Assembly (NCBI GenBank): GCA_037127255.1
Contig: JBANSL010000005.1
Location: forward strand, 9,796,001 to 9,860,000
Origin: Persicaria tinctoria
Taxonomy: Eukaryota; Streptophyta; Magnoliopsida; Caryophyllales; Polygonaceae
DNA length: 64,000 nucleotides
Direction: 5' to 3'
A program made the translations under genes and the position numbers. Positions within the stretch are counted from its first letter, which is position 1. Each line of letters opens with the position of its first letter. A model generated the notes under the pieces. That model saw nothing but the letters and a program-made list of their open reading frames with translations, was not told the DNA's origin and searched no databases. Of this stretch, positions 31,367-43,549 are shown in pieces.

Positions 31367-33070
31367 GCGCAAACGGAGAAGTCGGCCTAGCGACTCTAAA
31401 ATCTTGAGCGTGTATATAAATTTTATTTGAATTTTCTTAATTTTTGTTTTTTTTTGTTTTTTGTTTTTTAAAATAATTCATATGGATAGTCTTGTTTTTG
31501 TGGAATCTAATACTTTTTGATCGGCAAGCATATAAGGATCGCGAAAAGTGGAGGAAGAAGTCCCTGAAAAACCAGTCAAAATCGACGAAGGCCAAGTCGA
31601 CAACGACGAGGAGGAGAAGCCAGGAGCTACTCGACCTCGAGTAGACGTACTCGACCTCGACAAGCACCAGACACTCTTCAACTTCAGAAACCACCAGACG
31701 TAGACAAGCCTACTCGAGATCGGGTACACCTTACTCGAGATCGACGAGGCACCTCTACTCGACCTACACTGATCAGCCTTCCTCGATGCATTATCCTGTG
31801 AGTTCCTTCCTTTACTCTTGTTTTTATTTGATTTTATACAGTGAGGACACTGTAAATTTTAAGTATGGGGTGAGGGAAGGGCTTACTTTGTGCATATTTG
31901 CTATATTTGATCATATTTGATATATATGTGCATTATTTCTTTGAATTGCTACATGGCTATTTTGGAATGCATTATTGCTTTATGTGCTTAATATACATGA
32001 TTTCCAAAAATTTGAGAAAAATGACCCTTATTGAAAATTTTGACATAATGTCATGGAAGCTTATATTGAACACGACGATGCAAAATTGGATTCATTAGAG
32101 ATATAGCATGAAATTGCCTAGTTAAGGGAAGTCACAATGAAGTGCATATTTTGATGAAAACCATGAAAGGAGGTAAATTTTGAAGTTGCTTTTGACATGT
32201 TGCATGATAAGATGATGGAGGACTTTATATTTCCATATAATGCTCATATTGTTAAAATCCTAGCTTTACCTATGCTTATGCATCACAAAAGCCATAATAT
32301 GCCTTATTTCAAATATTGCTCCACATGATCTAAATATTGACCATTCTTTACCTTATCCGGGGATTATGTTGAGAATGATGTTACATTATGGAGATTATCA
32401 TATGGTGTTTGTGATTATTATCATTATTGGAGTTTGCCTGGAAATTGTTTGAAATATATGGAAAATTTAATGAGTGAAAGAAAATCCAATCACCTCAAGA
32501 GATAAAGGTAGATTGACCTTGCTCTCTAAGATAATAGTTTGGAGAGATGGGACACACTGTGAGGAGTCCAAAGCACTAAGTATCCGGGGCCATTCATGAC
32601 ACCCATGTTTGCGACTCGTGAGAAGGTAGTGCTGAGATTAGAGAGGTAAAAGCATTATTATTGAGAAAAGCAATATGAAAGGTGATGAATCAAATGGAGA
32701 AAGAATGTGGAATGAAACTCAAGTTTGGAAATGATCCATTTCCCCAGATCAAAAGCACCACATTGCCAAAAAATTGCCCACCTTTTAGCCTTTTACCAAT
32801 CTACTCCTTCATGAGCTTAAATTAAAGTCTTCTTGATTATTAATGCTTTGTCACTTATGAATGTTTTTGCATAACCCTCCTTTTATGAGTAGATGTTGCT
32901 TTTGTATATTTGCACATGCATGAATCTGTGACACCAGTACCTTTTCAAGGATGGTAATTGATTGCAGGGTTATATGAGAATGAATCTAAGATGTTGAGAG
33001 TTTGAATTCTTCCCCTGAATGACAAATAAAAGTATTGCTTGAGGACAAGCAAGCTTAAGTATGGGGTGTT
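31367..33070. other. Non-coding 3' internal region of the Athila-like element
   Basis: No pol or env-like frame is present. A TCGA-rich cluster lies at 31582-31764. A purine tract TTTTAAGTATGGGGTGAGGG at 31857-31876 closely resembles the one directly before the 3' LTR (CTTAAGTATGGGGTG, 33054-33068), and both follow a TGAGGACA word, so the region may hold an internal second priming tract. Confidence 0.75.
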
Positions 33071-35164
33071 TGTTGTGAGCTGAATCTGCCATGTTTTACA
33101 GTAACTTTTATATCGATTTCTGTATACATTGCATTCATTTGGGTTTAGATAGTACAGAATCTATGTAGTTTATGTTTATTTGCCAAAATTATGGAATCTA
33201 CACCAGTTTCTGTTTAATTCGCAGAAATCGAGGCACTTTACAACAATTCTACAGAAGGTCGGAAAAGCTCGAAAAACCACTACAGAAGTCCAAGGTCAAA
33301 GCAGCGGAACCAGTCTGAGAGTCAAGGCTACTCGATCTCGAGTAGGCCTTACTCGACCTAGACGAGCATGTCCGAGCACAGCCTTGTCGACAGAGCCTGA
33401 TCGAGCAAGCCAGACCACCCGACTTCCGGACCCAACTCGATCTCGACAAACCCTAGTCGAGATCGACGAAGCCCAGACACCACACCCGGAGTCGACAAGG
33501 AGAAGAGCTGCCCGAGAAGCTGAGGACGAGAAGCCGAGCACAACCCTACTCGATCTCGACTAGGGCTTGTCGAGATCGACGAGCCTTCCAGCGCCTGCCC
33601 GAGTCCTTGCCGAGGAGAAGTTGCTCCACCAGAGAAGATCATTTCTACTCGATCTCGACAAAGCTTGGTCGAGATCGACAAGCCCCTGAGTCCGGATCCA
33701 GGCTTGTCGAGTAAAGCCACCCGAGAGCACCTAGTCGGCAAGACCAACCCTACTCGACATCGACGAGTGCTAGTCGAGGTCGACGAGCACCGTGAGCCAG
33801 AGTCCGAGTTTGTCGAGCACCAGCTAGCCGAGACGACGAACCAAGCCAGTCGACCAAGACTTCTACTCGAGATCGACAAGATCCTTGTCGAGGTCGACGA
33901 AGCTTCCAGAAGCTGAACGGCGCGGATTGATCAACTCTACTCGGATTTGGATTCCTTGGGCATGAAGATTTCCGATTCTATCCAAAACTATCAAGATCTA
34001 CCATGAAGAGAAAGATTCTATCCATTGAAGACTTTTAGATATAATTCCTATTTTAGATTTAATTCTTTTATGTCTTTTATTTATCCTTAAGCATTTTAGA
34101 TAAAGTTTTAGATATAGATAGATATCTTCTTTCCTAGAATAGCTAGGGAATGAAGGCTATAAATAAAGCCCATGGGGCTCAGTTTTATTCATTCATTTTC
34201 TGAGCAAGACAAGTAGTTCCACAGAGACGGTTTAGGAGTTTGAGGTTTTTAAGGTTTTGGCAGTTTGCGAAAGTTGATTGCCGGGATTGTGAAGGCTTTG
34301 AATTTAGTTAATGCAAGTTATTTCTTTTCAATCGATGATGTCTGAGTTTGCAATGAAGAGCGAGTAGTCCACCCACTTCTAGGGTTGGGGCGAGCCCGAC
34401 GATAGCCATGCATATTTGAGGTAAATATCCGACCTTTATCATGTTTTGAGCATTTTCCTACTTGTTTATGTGTTTATTGCCCATCTAATGGAGATCCATG
34501 CTAACAACTTGGATTATAAACATAAAATCGGTAGAGACAATTAGGGTTTCTTGAGAGAGTTGTCTAATTGTTGGAAAAGGCGAAAGCTTAGTCCTTTAAT
34601 GTGATTCACATGATTATCTGTTTGGTTCTACCTTATGCATGCTTGGTTATTGTCGTTGCAAACCCCAATCTTGGAAGTTCTTTTACATTAAGTTTAGTCG
34701 AAACCCTAAAAAGCATTTGTTTTTACTTTCTTTATTTTTATTCGTTTTTGTTCCCTGTCTACTCGATCTCGACCAACTGTGGTCGACCTCGAGTTGCTGA
34801 TTCTCGACCTAGAGTCGATGTTGCTTACCTGTGCAGGAACTCGACAAGCCCAACCCGAAGTCGACGAGGACCGTAATCGACCTCGAGTAGCCTCTTGTCG
34901 AGGTCGAGTAGCTTTTGCCGAGAACTCTGCCCTGTTCGACTGTCCGAGCTTCTGTCGACTAACCCCTTTTGTCGAGCTCGAGGAATTCTGTGGTCGACTT
35001 TCGTGAGATTCTCCGCTGCCTAGGATCCGCTGACACGCTTCCTCGTGGATCGATCCTGACTTCCCGCTGCTACATCAGGAGGAGGTCTTGTATTTATTTG
35101 GCGTGGGCATAATCTGGTTTGATTTATTTTGTTATATTTCATACTCGATTTCCTCCTTACAACA
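33071..35164 (+). repeat. 3' LTR of the Athila-like element
   Basis: It is 2094 bp and essentially identical to 26289-28382. It is followed by the target duplication GTGTT at 35165-35169, after which the copia integrase resumes. Confidence 0.95.
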
Positions 35165-35169
35165 GTGTT

Positions 35170-35869
35170 CCCAAAACAGCTCCTTTTGAATTGGTTTATT
35201 CAGATGTTTGGGGTCCTGCCCCCGCTTTATCATTAAATGGTTGTCGTTACTTTGTGTTGTTTGTTGATGATTGCACCCGCTTTACATGGATCTACTTCTT
35301 GACCCACAAATCCCAGGTCTTGGATTACTTCCGTCTCTTTCAAACAATGATCAAAACACAATTCAATGTCACCATCAAAGAGTTACAAACTGATTGGGGG
35401 GGGGGGTGAATTTCGGTCCCTCACATCCCTGTTACAGTAGCAAGGCATCATTCATCGCATCTCCTGTCCTTACACACCATCCCAGAATGGTATGGTTGAA
35501 CATCGCAACCGTACTATTCAAGAAAAAGGACTTACCTTGCTTGCTCACTCTCGCCTTCCTCCCCAGTTTTGGGAGCATGCGTTTCACACTGCCATTTACT
35601 TACACAATCGGACACCCACCCCAGTCCTCCAGTTCGACTCCCCATATCATCGTCTCTACAACCGTCTCCCTGATTATAAATCCTTTCGGTCCTTTGGTTG
35701 TCTCTGTTTTCCTTACTTGGAACCTTACAGGTCCAACAAACTGGAATTCAAGACCTTACCCTGTCTGTTTCTTGGCTACAGCTCCTCTCATCGTGGCTAC
35801 CTCTGCCATCATGCAGCCACTAACCGCACTTATATGAGTCTTCATGTCATATTTCATGAGTCCAATTGA
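35170..35869 (+). pseudogene. Copia integrase, core and C-terminal piece
   Basis: It continues the integrase broken at 26283: PKTAPFELVYSDVWGPAP with the first Asp, LFVDDCTRFTWIYFL, and the second Asp in ELQTDWGG. An 11-base G run at 35396-35406 shifts the frame; the core then resumes in another frame (NGMVEHRNRTIQEKGLTLL, with the catalytic Glu). It ends at LHVIFHES near 35869. No reverse transcriptase follows. Confidence 0.9.
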
Positions 35870-36950
35870 TGCGGGACCATCCAAGACACCTTCGGATAAT
35901 GTCCTTCTCAAGAGGAAAAAGAAGGCTCCACCTTGGGAGAAGATCCAAATGCGCAAATGACGTTTTATACTCGTTCAGAATATTTGACAGCTTTTCGACG
36001 TCTCTGTAAAATGGGTCGTACGGATTCAATATTGATCGGATTGAGCCGTGTCATACTTTGTTGGAACGAGGAAGAAGATATATACAACTTTGCTTTTGAA
36101 GGTTTTTCCAGATTCGACCTAGAGCTTAGCCGAAAATCGCATTCTTTGCAAACTGTCACTGTTTTGACGGGATTAAAGAACTTTCCTTATTGCTATTTTT
36201 AGAGACATTATTATTTACTTATGTTATTTTAGGTAATTTAGGGAGTTATTTTAATTAGTCTTTTATTTATTATTTTTATCTAAAATCAGCCCTAGGTTTT
36301 CTATATATTGACGGCTGATCATTGTAGATAACTCACGCTTCCATTGAATAGAAATTTCCTTTGTGTGAAACACAATGAGAGAAAGTCGATTGAATAGAGA
36401 TGTGCTCTTCAATTGCAAATATTGGTATTGATCTAGCTTGATTTGCTTTGTGTTCATCAACTTCGCAAGACTTGGTGATCCTAGTATCCACGAGCCCCCT
36501 CCTTGTGCCTCCAAGTTGTCCGCTTGGTTGTGTAGGGTTGTAGAAGCGGGTTATATAGTCATTGGTATTGGTTCCTACCTTCTACGGAAGCCTGGAGTCT
36601 TTATCTTGTTCTATATAGATCGCATCAGTCCTTATCAGGTCGTGTCTTTCAATTCTTGTTATCAATTTCGAGTCTTTATCATTCTTTCTCGAGTCTTGCA
36701 TCATCTTGTTGAGTCTTGTTCTTGTCGACATCCAACAGCCTTTGGTTCTTGGTGTTTCTTGCGTTTCTTGCTTTGTTTCTTTGCTACGTTCTTGTTTCTT
36801 GAGTCTTTCTTTGAGTTTCTTGCTTCTTTGAGTTTCTTGCTTGTTGTCGAAGATAGAACCTTCTGGACATCTCTAGATCAACCCGAAAGCTGGCGGAGGC
36901 ATCATCGGGTTGTCCCGGAGTCGGAAACGTGGCCCGTTACACAAGTAGGG
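35870..36950. other. Unclassified sequence, LTR- or leader-like
   Basis: After the truncated copia there is no recognisable coding sequence. The stretch 36230-36600 (TCTATATATTGACGGCTGATC, then GTGTGAAACACAATGAGAG) reads like a retrotransposon LTR and leader, but I find no partner, primer site or duplication. TTTCTTG words repeat near 36750-36840. Confidence 0.35.
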
Positions 36951-37291
36951 GTGTTACATGAGCCGAGTAGTTCGAATTCGGCTCGGGCTCGACTCGGAAA
37001 AACTCAAATCGAACTCGTTCATTATAAACAAACCGATTATGAACACATTTTAAGCCCGGTTTAAAGTTCGACTTACTCGATTTAAGATCGAATAGCTTGA
37101 ATTTTGTGAAATTTCTAATATATTTTTTAAGTTATCATGTTTTGAGCAAATACGTATATTTAATGCTAAAAAAACTTGAGCTCATTTATTTTCCTAAATA
37201 CCCGAATATGAACACATTTTTAAGCTTAAGTCCAGATTTAAAATCGGCTCAGACTCGATTCATTTCAAAGCAACTTAACTCGTTGGACTCG
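36951..37291. other. Probable remnant of a non-autonomous hAT-like element
   Basis: It begins TAGGGGTGTTACATGAGCC and is filled with CTCGGCTCGGGCTCGACTCG words and AACACATTTTTAAGC repeats, as in many short hAT-like elements. The right end is not visible; the LINE target site starts at 37292. Confidence 0.35.
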
Positions 37292-37321
37292 AATAAGAGA
37301 CCAAATCCAGCTTCGGGAAAC

Positions 37322-37768
37322 TAGGGAGACACTCAAACATCTTGAGGAGCGGAGAGCGGAAAGTGGAATAATAGAAGATATTCATGCTCTAGAGCGGAGA
37401 GAGAGAGAGAGAGAGAGCTCTGTGCTAGGGAGGAAATAATGTGGTTTCAAAGATCACGGGCTAATGAGATGCGGTGGGGAGATCGGAATACGGCTTACTT
37501 TCACCAAAAAGCCATAGGTCGTCGACGTCGAAACAGAACCAGGATTCTTACTGATGATGAGGGTCGACAATGGCGAAGGCACTCAGATATGGCTAGGGCT
37601 GCGAATGGTTACTTTGAGAAGCTTTTTGCATCGACAAATTTTCCTATCACGGAGGAGGCTTTCCAAGGCATCCAATGCACAATCTCAGCTTCAGATAATG
37701 ATCTTCTGCTGGCCCCTTTCACTGCTGAGGAGGTACGGTCTGTTATTAAAAGCATGCATCCTTCTAAG
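37322..37768 (+). pseudogene. LINE reverse transcriptase N-terminal portion
   Basis: It reads the pre-RT region (ELCAREEIMWFQRSRANEMRWGDRNTAYFHQKA) and the start of reverse transcriptase up to HPSK. A GA microsatellite at about 37397-37418 shifts the frame just before it. The protein resumes after the solo LTR at 40703. Confidence 0.88.
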
Positions 37769-40702
37769 TGTAAAGGCCCGGATTTTTTTTTAAAATAATA
37801 ATTTAAAAATAAATAAAATAAAATGCTTGGAGTTCTTATTAAATTCGGATTTGGAAAATTGGAAATCGTTTTTAGTTTAGTCGGGAATCGTCGGGCGAAC
37901 GGTTTTTGAGTCTATTCCGCTATTTTGAATTAGTTGAGTGAGAGTGTCATTCCTTATTTTGTTCCCTTCGCTCTCTCGTTCTCAGCAAATATATGAGGAA
38001 AGATTCCTCTGCTCTTCCCCTAGGACACAACTTGCATATTGTTCTTTTATGTGCAATTTCCCCCTATCACACTCAATCCTTGCCTGGCCTTGTAGCCTAC
38101 AGCTTACAAATTTGTTGTTTTGTGTCAACCTTATCCTATAAACACTCCCTCTGCTTCCGTTTGTCGCAACAGTCAACCAAAAGCCATCAGAGGAGTGTCT
38201 TCCCTCTCTCTGTCACAATTCCAAACCCACCAGAGAATTCATTGCCCCTCTCTCTTTTCCATCCCTTGCAGAGGAACCATCAGGAGAAAACCCACAAAAC
38301 ACCCGTCCAGAACCACCATTGCCGCACCCAATTCCGTCCCTCACCAGCTCCTCCTCCCCGTCGCCGAGAAGCACCCCTGTTCTTCAACGACGAGAGCAAG
38401 AGCGCCTTCATCTGAGCTCCCCGGTTCCGAGCAGTAGCAGTGGTGGACAAGAGCGCCGTAGAAACCCAAGAGCCACCAGCAAGGCCAGCCGGAGCCTCCG
38501 ACGCCGCCATCAGCCCTCTCTCGCGCCCCTGTTCCATTCCCGTTCGCCTTTCGATTCTAAACGCATCAAAATCCTGTCTTTAACTCTCTCCTTACTCTCT
38601 TAGTTATCGATCGACGCTTTCCCTCGCCGATTGAAGTCGGGATCTGCCCTCGCCGCCGGAGATCGCCCCCGGAGTCGCCGCTGTAAGTCCTTCCCTTCCC
38701 CTCTTTTTTCTTGCATCGTTTCTTCGAATTGGGGTGGGTATTCGTCGGAATCTCTAGTCGGCTGGGGTGGGAAAATCTGGGACGAGATCGGAGCTCCGCC
38801 GGAACCTGGGATTCATTTCCCTTCCTTCGCTTTTGCCGCCGACGAGCTCTGTTCTCTGGGTCGATGAAGGAGACGCGTCTCACTCCATCCTTTCACTTGG
38901 GCCTAATTTCTTTTGTTGGGCCGGATTCCCTCTGCTAAGGTGTGGGCCTATTTTTCGGGCCTTCCTTTGCTCCTTTTTTCTTTCTTTGTGTCGGGTATAG
39001 ACATGAATCCGGATCTCCTTTTCTCTCCTTCCGGGTTGGGTTTCCTTGTGGGTTGGATCCGGGCTTCCTGTTGGGCTGGGCAATCTGATCCGAAATTGAG
39101 TAAGGGTTGGGCCTGTTGAGTTATGTCTTTCATTATATTATGATGTCTTACCACATGTATTTTGATTATTATACATATATATATATATATTGGGTTATTT
39201 TTATAAATATTATTATTTGGGAAAAGGTTGTTATATGATGTTAAAATGTAATTTTGGTGATTCTTATATTTTAAATATTAATTGGAGTATGTTGTTGTAT
39301 GTTGTTCCTAAATGGGGTTTTTAAAGATAGAATTATTTTAGAAATGTTTATCATTGTCCTAAATCACTTGAAACATTTAAAGTCAAGGTTTTGAAATAAA
39401 AAGGCCGGAATTATTTCTATAGTATGATTTTGAGAAAGTGGTTTTAAGGTTTAAATGTTTAATGTCGGGATTTTTGTTTTGATTTGATGATGTTGGTTTT
39501 GAGAAGAAAATCGGAAGAATGACTTTGGTAGATTTGATCATATCGGAAAGGTTTTGGAAAACGGTTTTACTATTGGTTGGCTTTGAGTATGTTGAGAGCT
39601 TGGATTTCGTGCGTGTGAGAATATTGGTTCAGTAGCTTATGGAAATGACTTGATGATAGGTGTCTTGTCTTTGGATTTCTTTGGACTTGCATTTGGGCCC
39701 TTGCTTGCGTTATTTTGTTGTTCTGCATCTTCAGGTAAGTCTCTTCGGAGCTTACTCAGATTGAATAGAGATATTCCCTGCTTTAAGTGCATGATATACT
39801 AGGTGTTGCATTCATGATCAGCATGCCATGTAGTACCATGCTAGGTTGCATTGATCGTTGAGCATTCGATTTCTCTATGTGTTTGTAAACAGAACGGCTG
39901 TTATCTGTGATAGTCCTAGAGTCTTTGCTAGGGTCATAGGGTAGCCCAGCCTCATCGGGTACCCTGAGTCAATCGAGTACTTCCTTATATTATGATATGC
40001 CTGCGGGCTTTATTGTGGAGCGGGTTAGGCATGCGTGCCCCCCCGATTATGAATGAATGCATTCACGAGCTGGCCAGTCTCCGCCTGTCGGAAGGGGTGG
40101 AGGTAGGAGAGGGATATGCCACTTGGCATTGTCTTGGGCCCTTTACAGTATTTCTGCACATTATTATGAACTAGGAGCATGCTAGTGTGTTTGAATTTCG
40201 TACTGCATTAGAGCATCTTTATTAGGTATAGCGTATATGTGTGCTTATGGTTGGGATGCAGAGTTAAGTGGACATCGATCTGATCCCGCTCCAAATCAAT
40301 TTTTTTAGGAATTATTTATGTTCATCCTATCGGTGCTGTTTGCTTATTGCGCGGGTCATTTTGTCGACGGAGAGTGAGCGCTGGAGTTATAGACTTCACC
40401 AGACTCTGATTATACTGTTTTGGATTTATACTTTTGACTCCGTTTTGACCCGGCTCTGCCGTGGCACCTGTATCTGTACTTTACTTCCGCTTTACTTCCG
40501 TCTGAAATGGTTTCCGCGACATAGTCTTAGGACAGGTTAAGGGTACCCAACGACCCTTCGAAGTTTTAGGGTTTGAAATCCCTCCTTATACTAATCTTAA
40601 AAATGAGTTTGAAACCTCGACCCGTACCTGGATTGCAAGATCCGAACAAGGGGTTTTATCCCTTGAAACGTAACCCGGAAATTATAATTCTGGGCTGTTA
40701 CA
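37769..40702. mobile_element. 2.9-kb solo LTR, Ty3 Tekay/Del-like
   Basis: It starts TGTAAAGGCCCGGA and ends TCTGGGCTGTTACA, with imperfect inverted ends, and is flanked by a perfect 5-bp duplication CTAAG (37764-37768 and 40703-40707). It has no protease, reverse transcriptase or integrase. A TATA-like CCTATAAACAC near 38135 is a plausible LTR promoter. Small open frames inside are non-coding by appearance. The lineage is inferred from the TGTAA...TTACA ends and the length. Confidence 0.87.
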
Positions 40703-43455
40703 CTAAGGCGCCTGGGCCCGATGGGATGCCAGCTATGTTCTTTCAGAAGAATTGGCACATTGTCGAGTCAGATGTTACTAAGTTCGTGATTGATATTCTA
40801 AATGGGGGAACCATACCCGAGGGATTGAATCATACATTTATATCCTTGATCCCGAAGGTAGATAACCCCATGAGGATGGCGGACTATCGTCCTATTAGTT
40901 TATGCAATGTGGTTTACAAGATTGTCTCTAAGGTGATTACTAATAGGCTCCGGGTGTGTATGGATAAAGTCATCTCTCGCAATCAAAGTGCATTTGTGCC
41001 GAATAGATTGATCACCGATAATGTCATTGCGGCGTTTGAGATTTTTCATAGCATGAAGAACCGCAGGACAGGGCGACATGGATTCATGGCATTAAAGTTG
41101 GACATGGCGAAAGCTTATGACCGGGTGGAATGGCATTATATCCGAGGTTGTATGATTAAGATGGGCTTTCATGATGCTTGGGTGGACCTGATATTCAGAT
41201 GTATTTCATCAGTTTCCTTCTCTGTGCTCCTCAATGGTATTCCTACAACTAGGTTTTATCCGTCGAGGGGGCTCCGACAGGGAGACCCATTGTCTCCTTT
41301 CTTGTTCTTGTTCTGTGCAGAAGGTTTCTCAGGCATGATTCGAGAGCTTGAGCGGACTAATAGGCTTCATGGCATTCAGATTTCTAGGTCGGCACCAGTT
41401 GTCTCACATCTTTTCTTTGCGGATGATAGTATTCTTTTTGCGAAGGCATCTGTTGGGGAATGTAGAGTGATAAAGGAAATGCTTGAGGAGTATGAGCGTC
41501 TGTCAGGACAACAAATCAACGTCAACAAGTCGGAGGTTTCTTATAGTTCCAACGTTAGTATGGAGGTTAAGAGAATTACTCAGGCCATAATTCACATAAG
41601 GGAGGTTGACAAGCATGAACGCTATTTGGGATTACCCACCATAGTAGGGAGATCCAAAAAAGTGATTTTTGCCCAGGTTAAAGAACGCATGCGAAGGAAG
41701 GTGGCTTCTTGGAAGGACAAACGGTTATCGGCATCGGCAAAGGAGGTATTAATTAAATCAGTGCTCCAATCAATACCTACCTATGTCATGTCGTGTTTCA
41801 GAATGCCGGAAGAGATTTGTAAGGAGTTCAATGCTCTAATAAACCAATTTTGGTGGGGTAAAAATGGAAGGGAGAGATCGATACATTGGATGAAGGGTGA
41901 AAATCTGAGGCAGCCGAAAGAAGGCGGAGGTTTGGGATTTAGAGATTTCGATGCTTTTAATTTGGCCATGTTAGCAAAACAAGGATGGCGTCTAGTAGTG
42001 GATGATGACTCGCTGGCCAAGAAACTCCTAAAAGCTAAGTATTTTCCTACTAGTGATTTCATGGATGCAAACTTGGGACATAATCCAAGCTTTATTTGGA
42101 GAAGCCTATTAGCAGGGAGAACAGTGCTAAAGGAGGGGCTGAGATGGGAGATTGGGAATGGAGCGTCTATTAATGTTTGGAGGGATAATTGGATATCTTC
42201 TTTATGTAATTTCAAGCCTGTTTCGCGGCCAAGAAGTGGTGACGATGAGTTGAAGGTTAGTGATTTCATCCAAGAAGACAAGCAGTGGAATGTCAGTTTA
42301 TTGCATCAATACTTCTGCGCATATGATGCTGATAGAATCAGTCGGATTCATATACCGTCGCGTAGTACTCCGGATGTTTGGGCATGGCATTATGATCGAA
42401 CTGGAAAATTCACGGTTAAATCTGCATATAACTTGGTTATGCAAAGGTCGAGGGAGGGGCTTGCAGGTACTAGTTCTAGCAGGAGTACTCAGAAGGTGGG
42501 GTGGAAGGCCATTTGGAGGCTGAGGGTCCGACCTCGTGTTCGATCATTCGTTTGAAGGGCATGTAAGGGGATTATCTCGTGCCTCACTGAGCTGGAAAAG
42601 AGGAGAGTGGTGGGGGATGTGAGGTGCCACAGATGTGGCGGAATCGAATCTGTATTACATGCTTTACGTGATTGCTCTAGGGCTCGAGAAATATGGAAGA
42701 CGAGTGGGTTGTGGAGGGCTGTCAAAGGTTGTGAAACTAGTTGTTGGGATTGGTGGTTGAGAATACGAGAATCTCTAACGGGAACGGATATTGGCTGGTG
42801 GGCTATAGTGATTTGGGGGATATGGACGGATCGCAATAAATTTGTTTTCGAAGGTCGAGACTTTCCTCCAGTAGAGATTATTCGCCGGTTGCGACTAGAG
42901 GAAGAGCATGAGTGTTCACTGTTGGTGGCTGCAAGCAGGGGATTGGAGGATGAGGATCTAGTTAGCGTGTGGTGTAAGCCGAAACCGGGCTTCATTAAGG
43001 TCAATACAGATGCGGGATTGACACGATCTGGAGAGGGAGTGCTGGGATTTGTCGTGAGAGATCATGGAGGGATGATGGTGGCTGCTGGCTGTCGTCAGTC
43101 CCAATCAGTAGGGGAGATTGAGGTCCTGGAAGCTGAGGCTTTACTATGGGGGATGACAGTGGTGAAGGATTTGGGGTTTCGCAAAATAGAACTTGAATCT
43201 GATTGCTTGGCGGTCATCAGGAAGCTACAACGTCGGGACATACAACGGAATCCTTCGGACAGAATAATTTCGTTGCTGTTTGATCTGTCTGAAGAACTAG
43301 ATACCTGTGTTTGGTCTCATGTTCGCAGATGTGCAAATCGAGTTGCACACAACCTAGCAAAAATGGATGTGGCTGAGGTTCCTGTTATCTTTGATGATGT
43401 TGGACTGCTGCCATCTGATGTTAATGCTTTGATTTGGGCAGAAGCGTCAAGCTAA
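40703..43455 (+). pseudogene. LINE reverse transcriptase, zinc-binding region and RNase H
   Basis: The frame opens at APGPDGMPAMFFQKNW and carries LISLIPKV-type and DYRPISLCNVVYKI boxes, GLRQGDPLSPFLF, and the catalytic FADDSILFAKA. A TGA at 42553-42555 falls where Trp is expected. The same frame then goes on through CHRCGGIESVLHALRDC (zinc-binding) and RNase H (VNTDAGLT, EAEALLWG, ESDCLAV, RCANRVAHNLA). Apart from the solo LTR this is nearly intact, so the copy is not very old. Confidence 0.92.
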
Positions 43456-43549
43456 TGCAATATGTTGCGTTTTGATCAAAACAAAAAAATAATAATAAGA
43501 GACCAAGCAACCAAAATAATCATAAACTCGAAATAATGTCCGATAAAAA

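Larger units (their letters stand above)
26289..35164 (+). mobile_element. Young non-autonomous Athila-like Ty3 element
   Basis: The 8876-bp element has two 2094-bp LTRs, a primer site TGGCGCCGTTGCCGGGGA at 28385-28402 (Asp tRNA, typical of Athila/Tat elements), gag, protease, a purine-rich tract before the 3' LTR (TATGGGGTG) and a perfect 5-bp target duplication. There is no reverse transcriptase, RNase H or integrase: after the protease about 1.7 kb of non-coding DNA leads to the 3' LTR. It must have moved using another element's enzymes. By eye the LTRs differ at two sites only, so it is very recent. Clusters of TCGA-rich motifs fill the LTRs and the internal region. Confidence 0.95.
37305..43493 (+). 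mobile_element. 5'-truncated LINE interrupted by a solo LTR
   Basis: LINE ORF2 homology (reverse transcriptase, zinc-binding region, RNase H) ends in an A/AAT-rich tail. A 13-bp direct repeat AATAAGAGACCAA at 37292-37304 and 43494-43506 marks the target site. The endonuclease part is absent, so insertion was incomplete at the 5' end. A solo LTR at 37769-40702 splits the reverse transcriptase. Confidence 0.92.

Noticed and set aside
37938..39154. Cluster of 60-140-codon frames resembling a gene with UTR-like DNA
   Set aside because: It lies entirely inside the solo LTR defined by CTAAG duplications; the frames overlap in all phases and match nothing.
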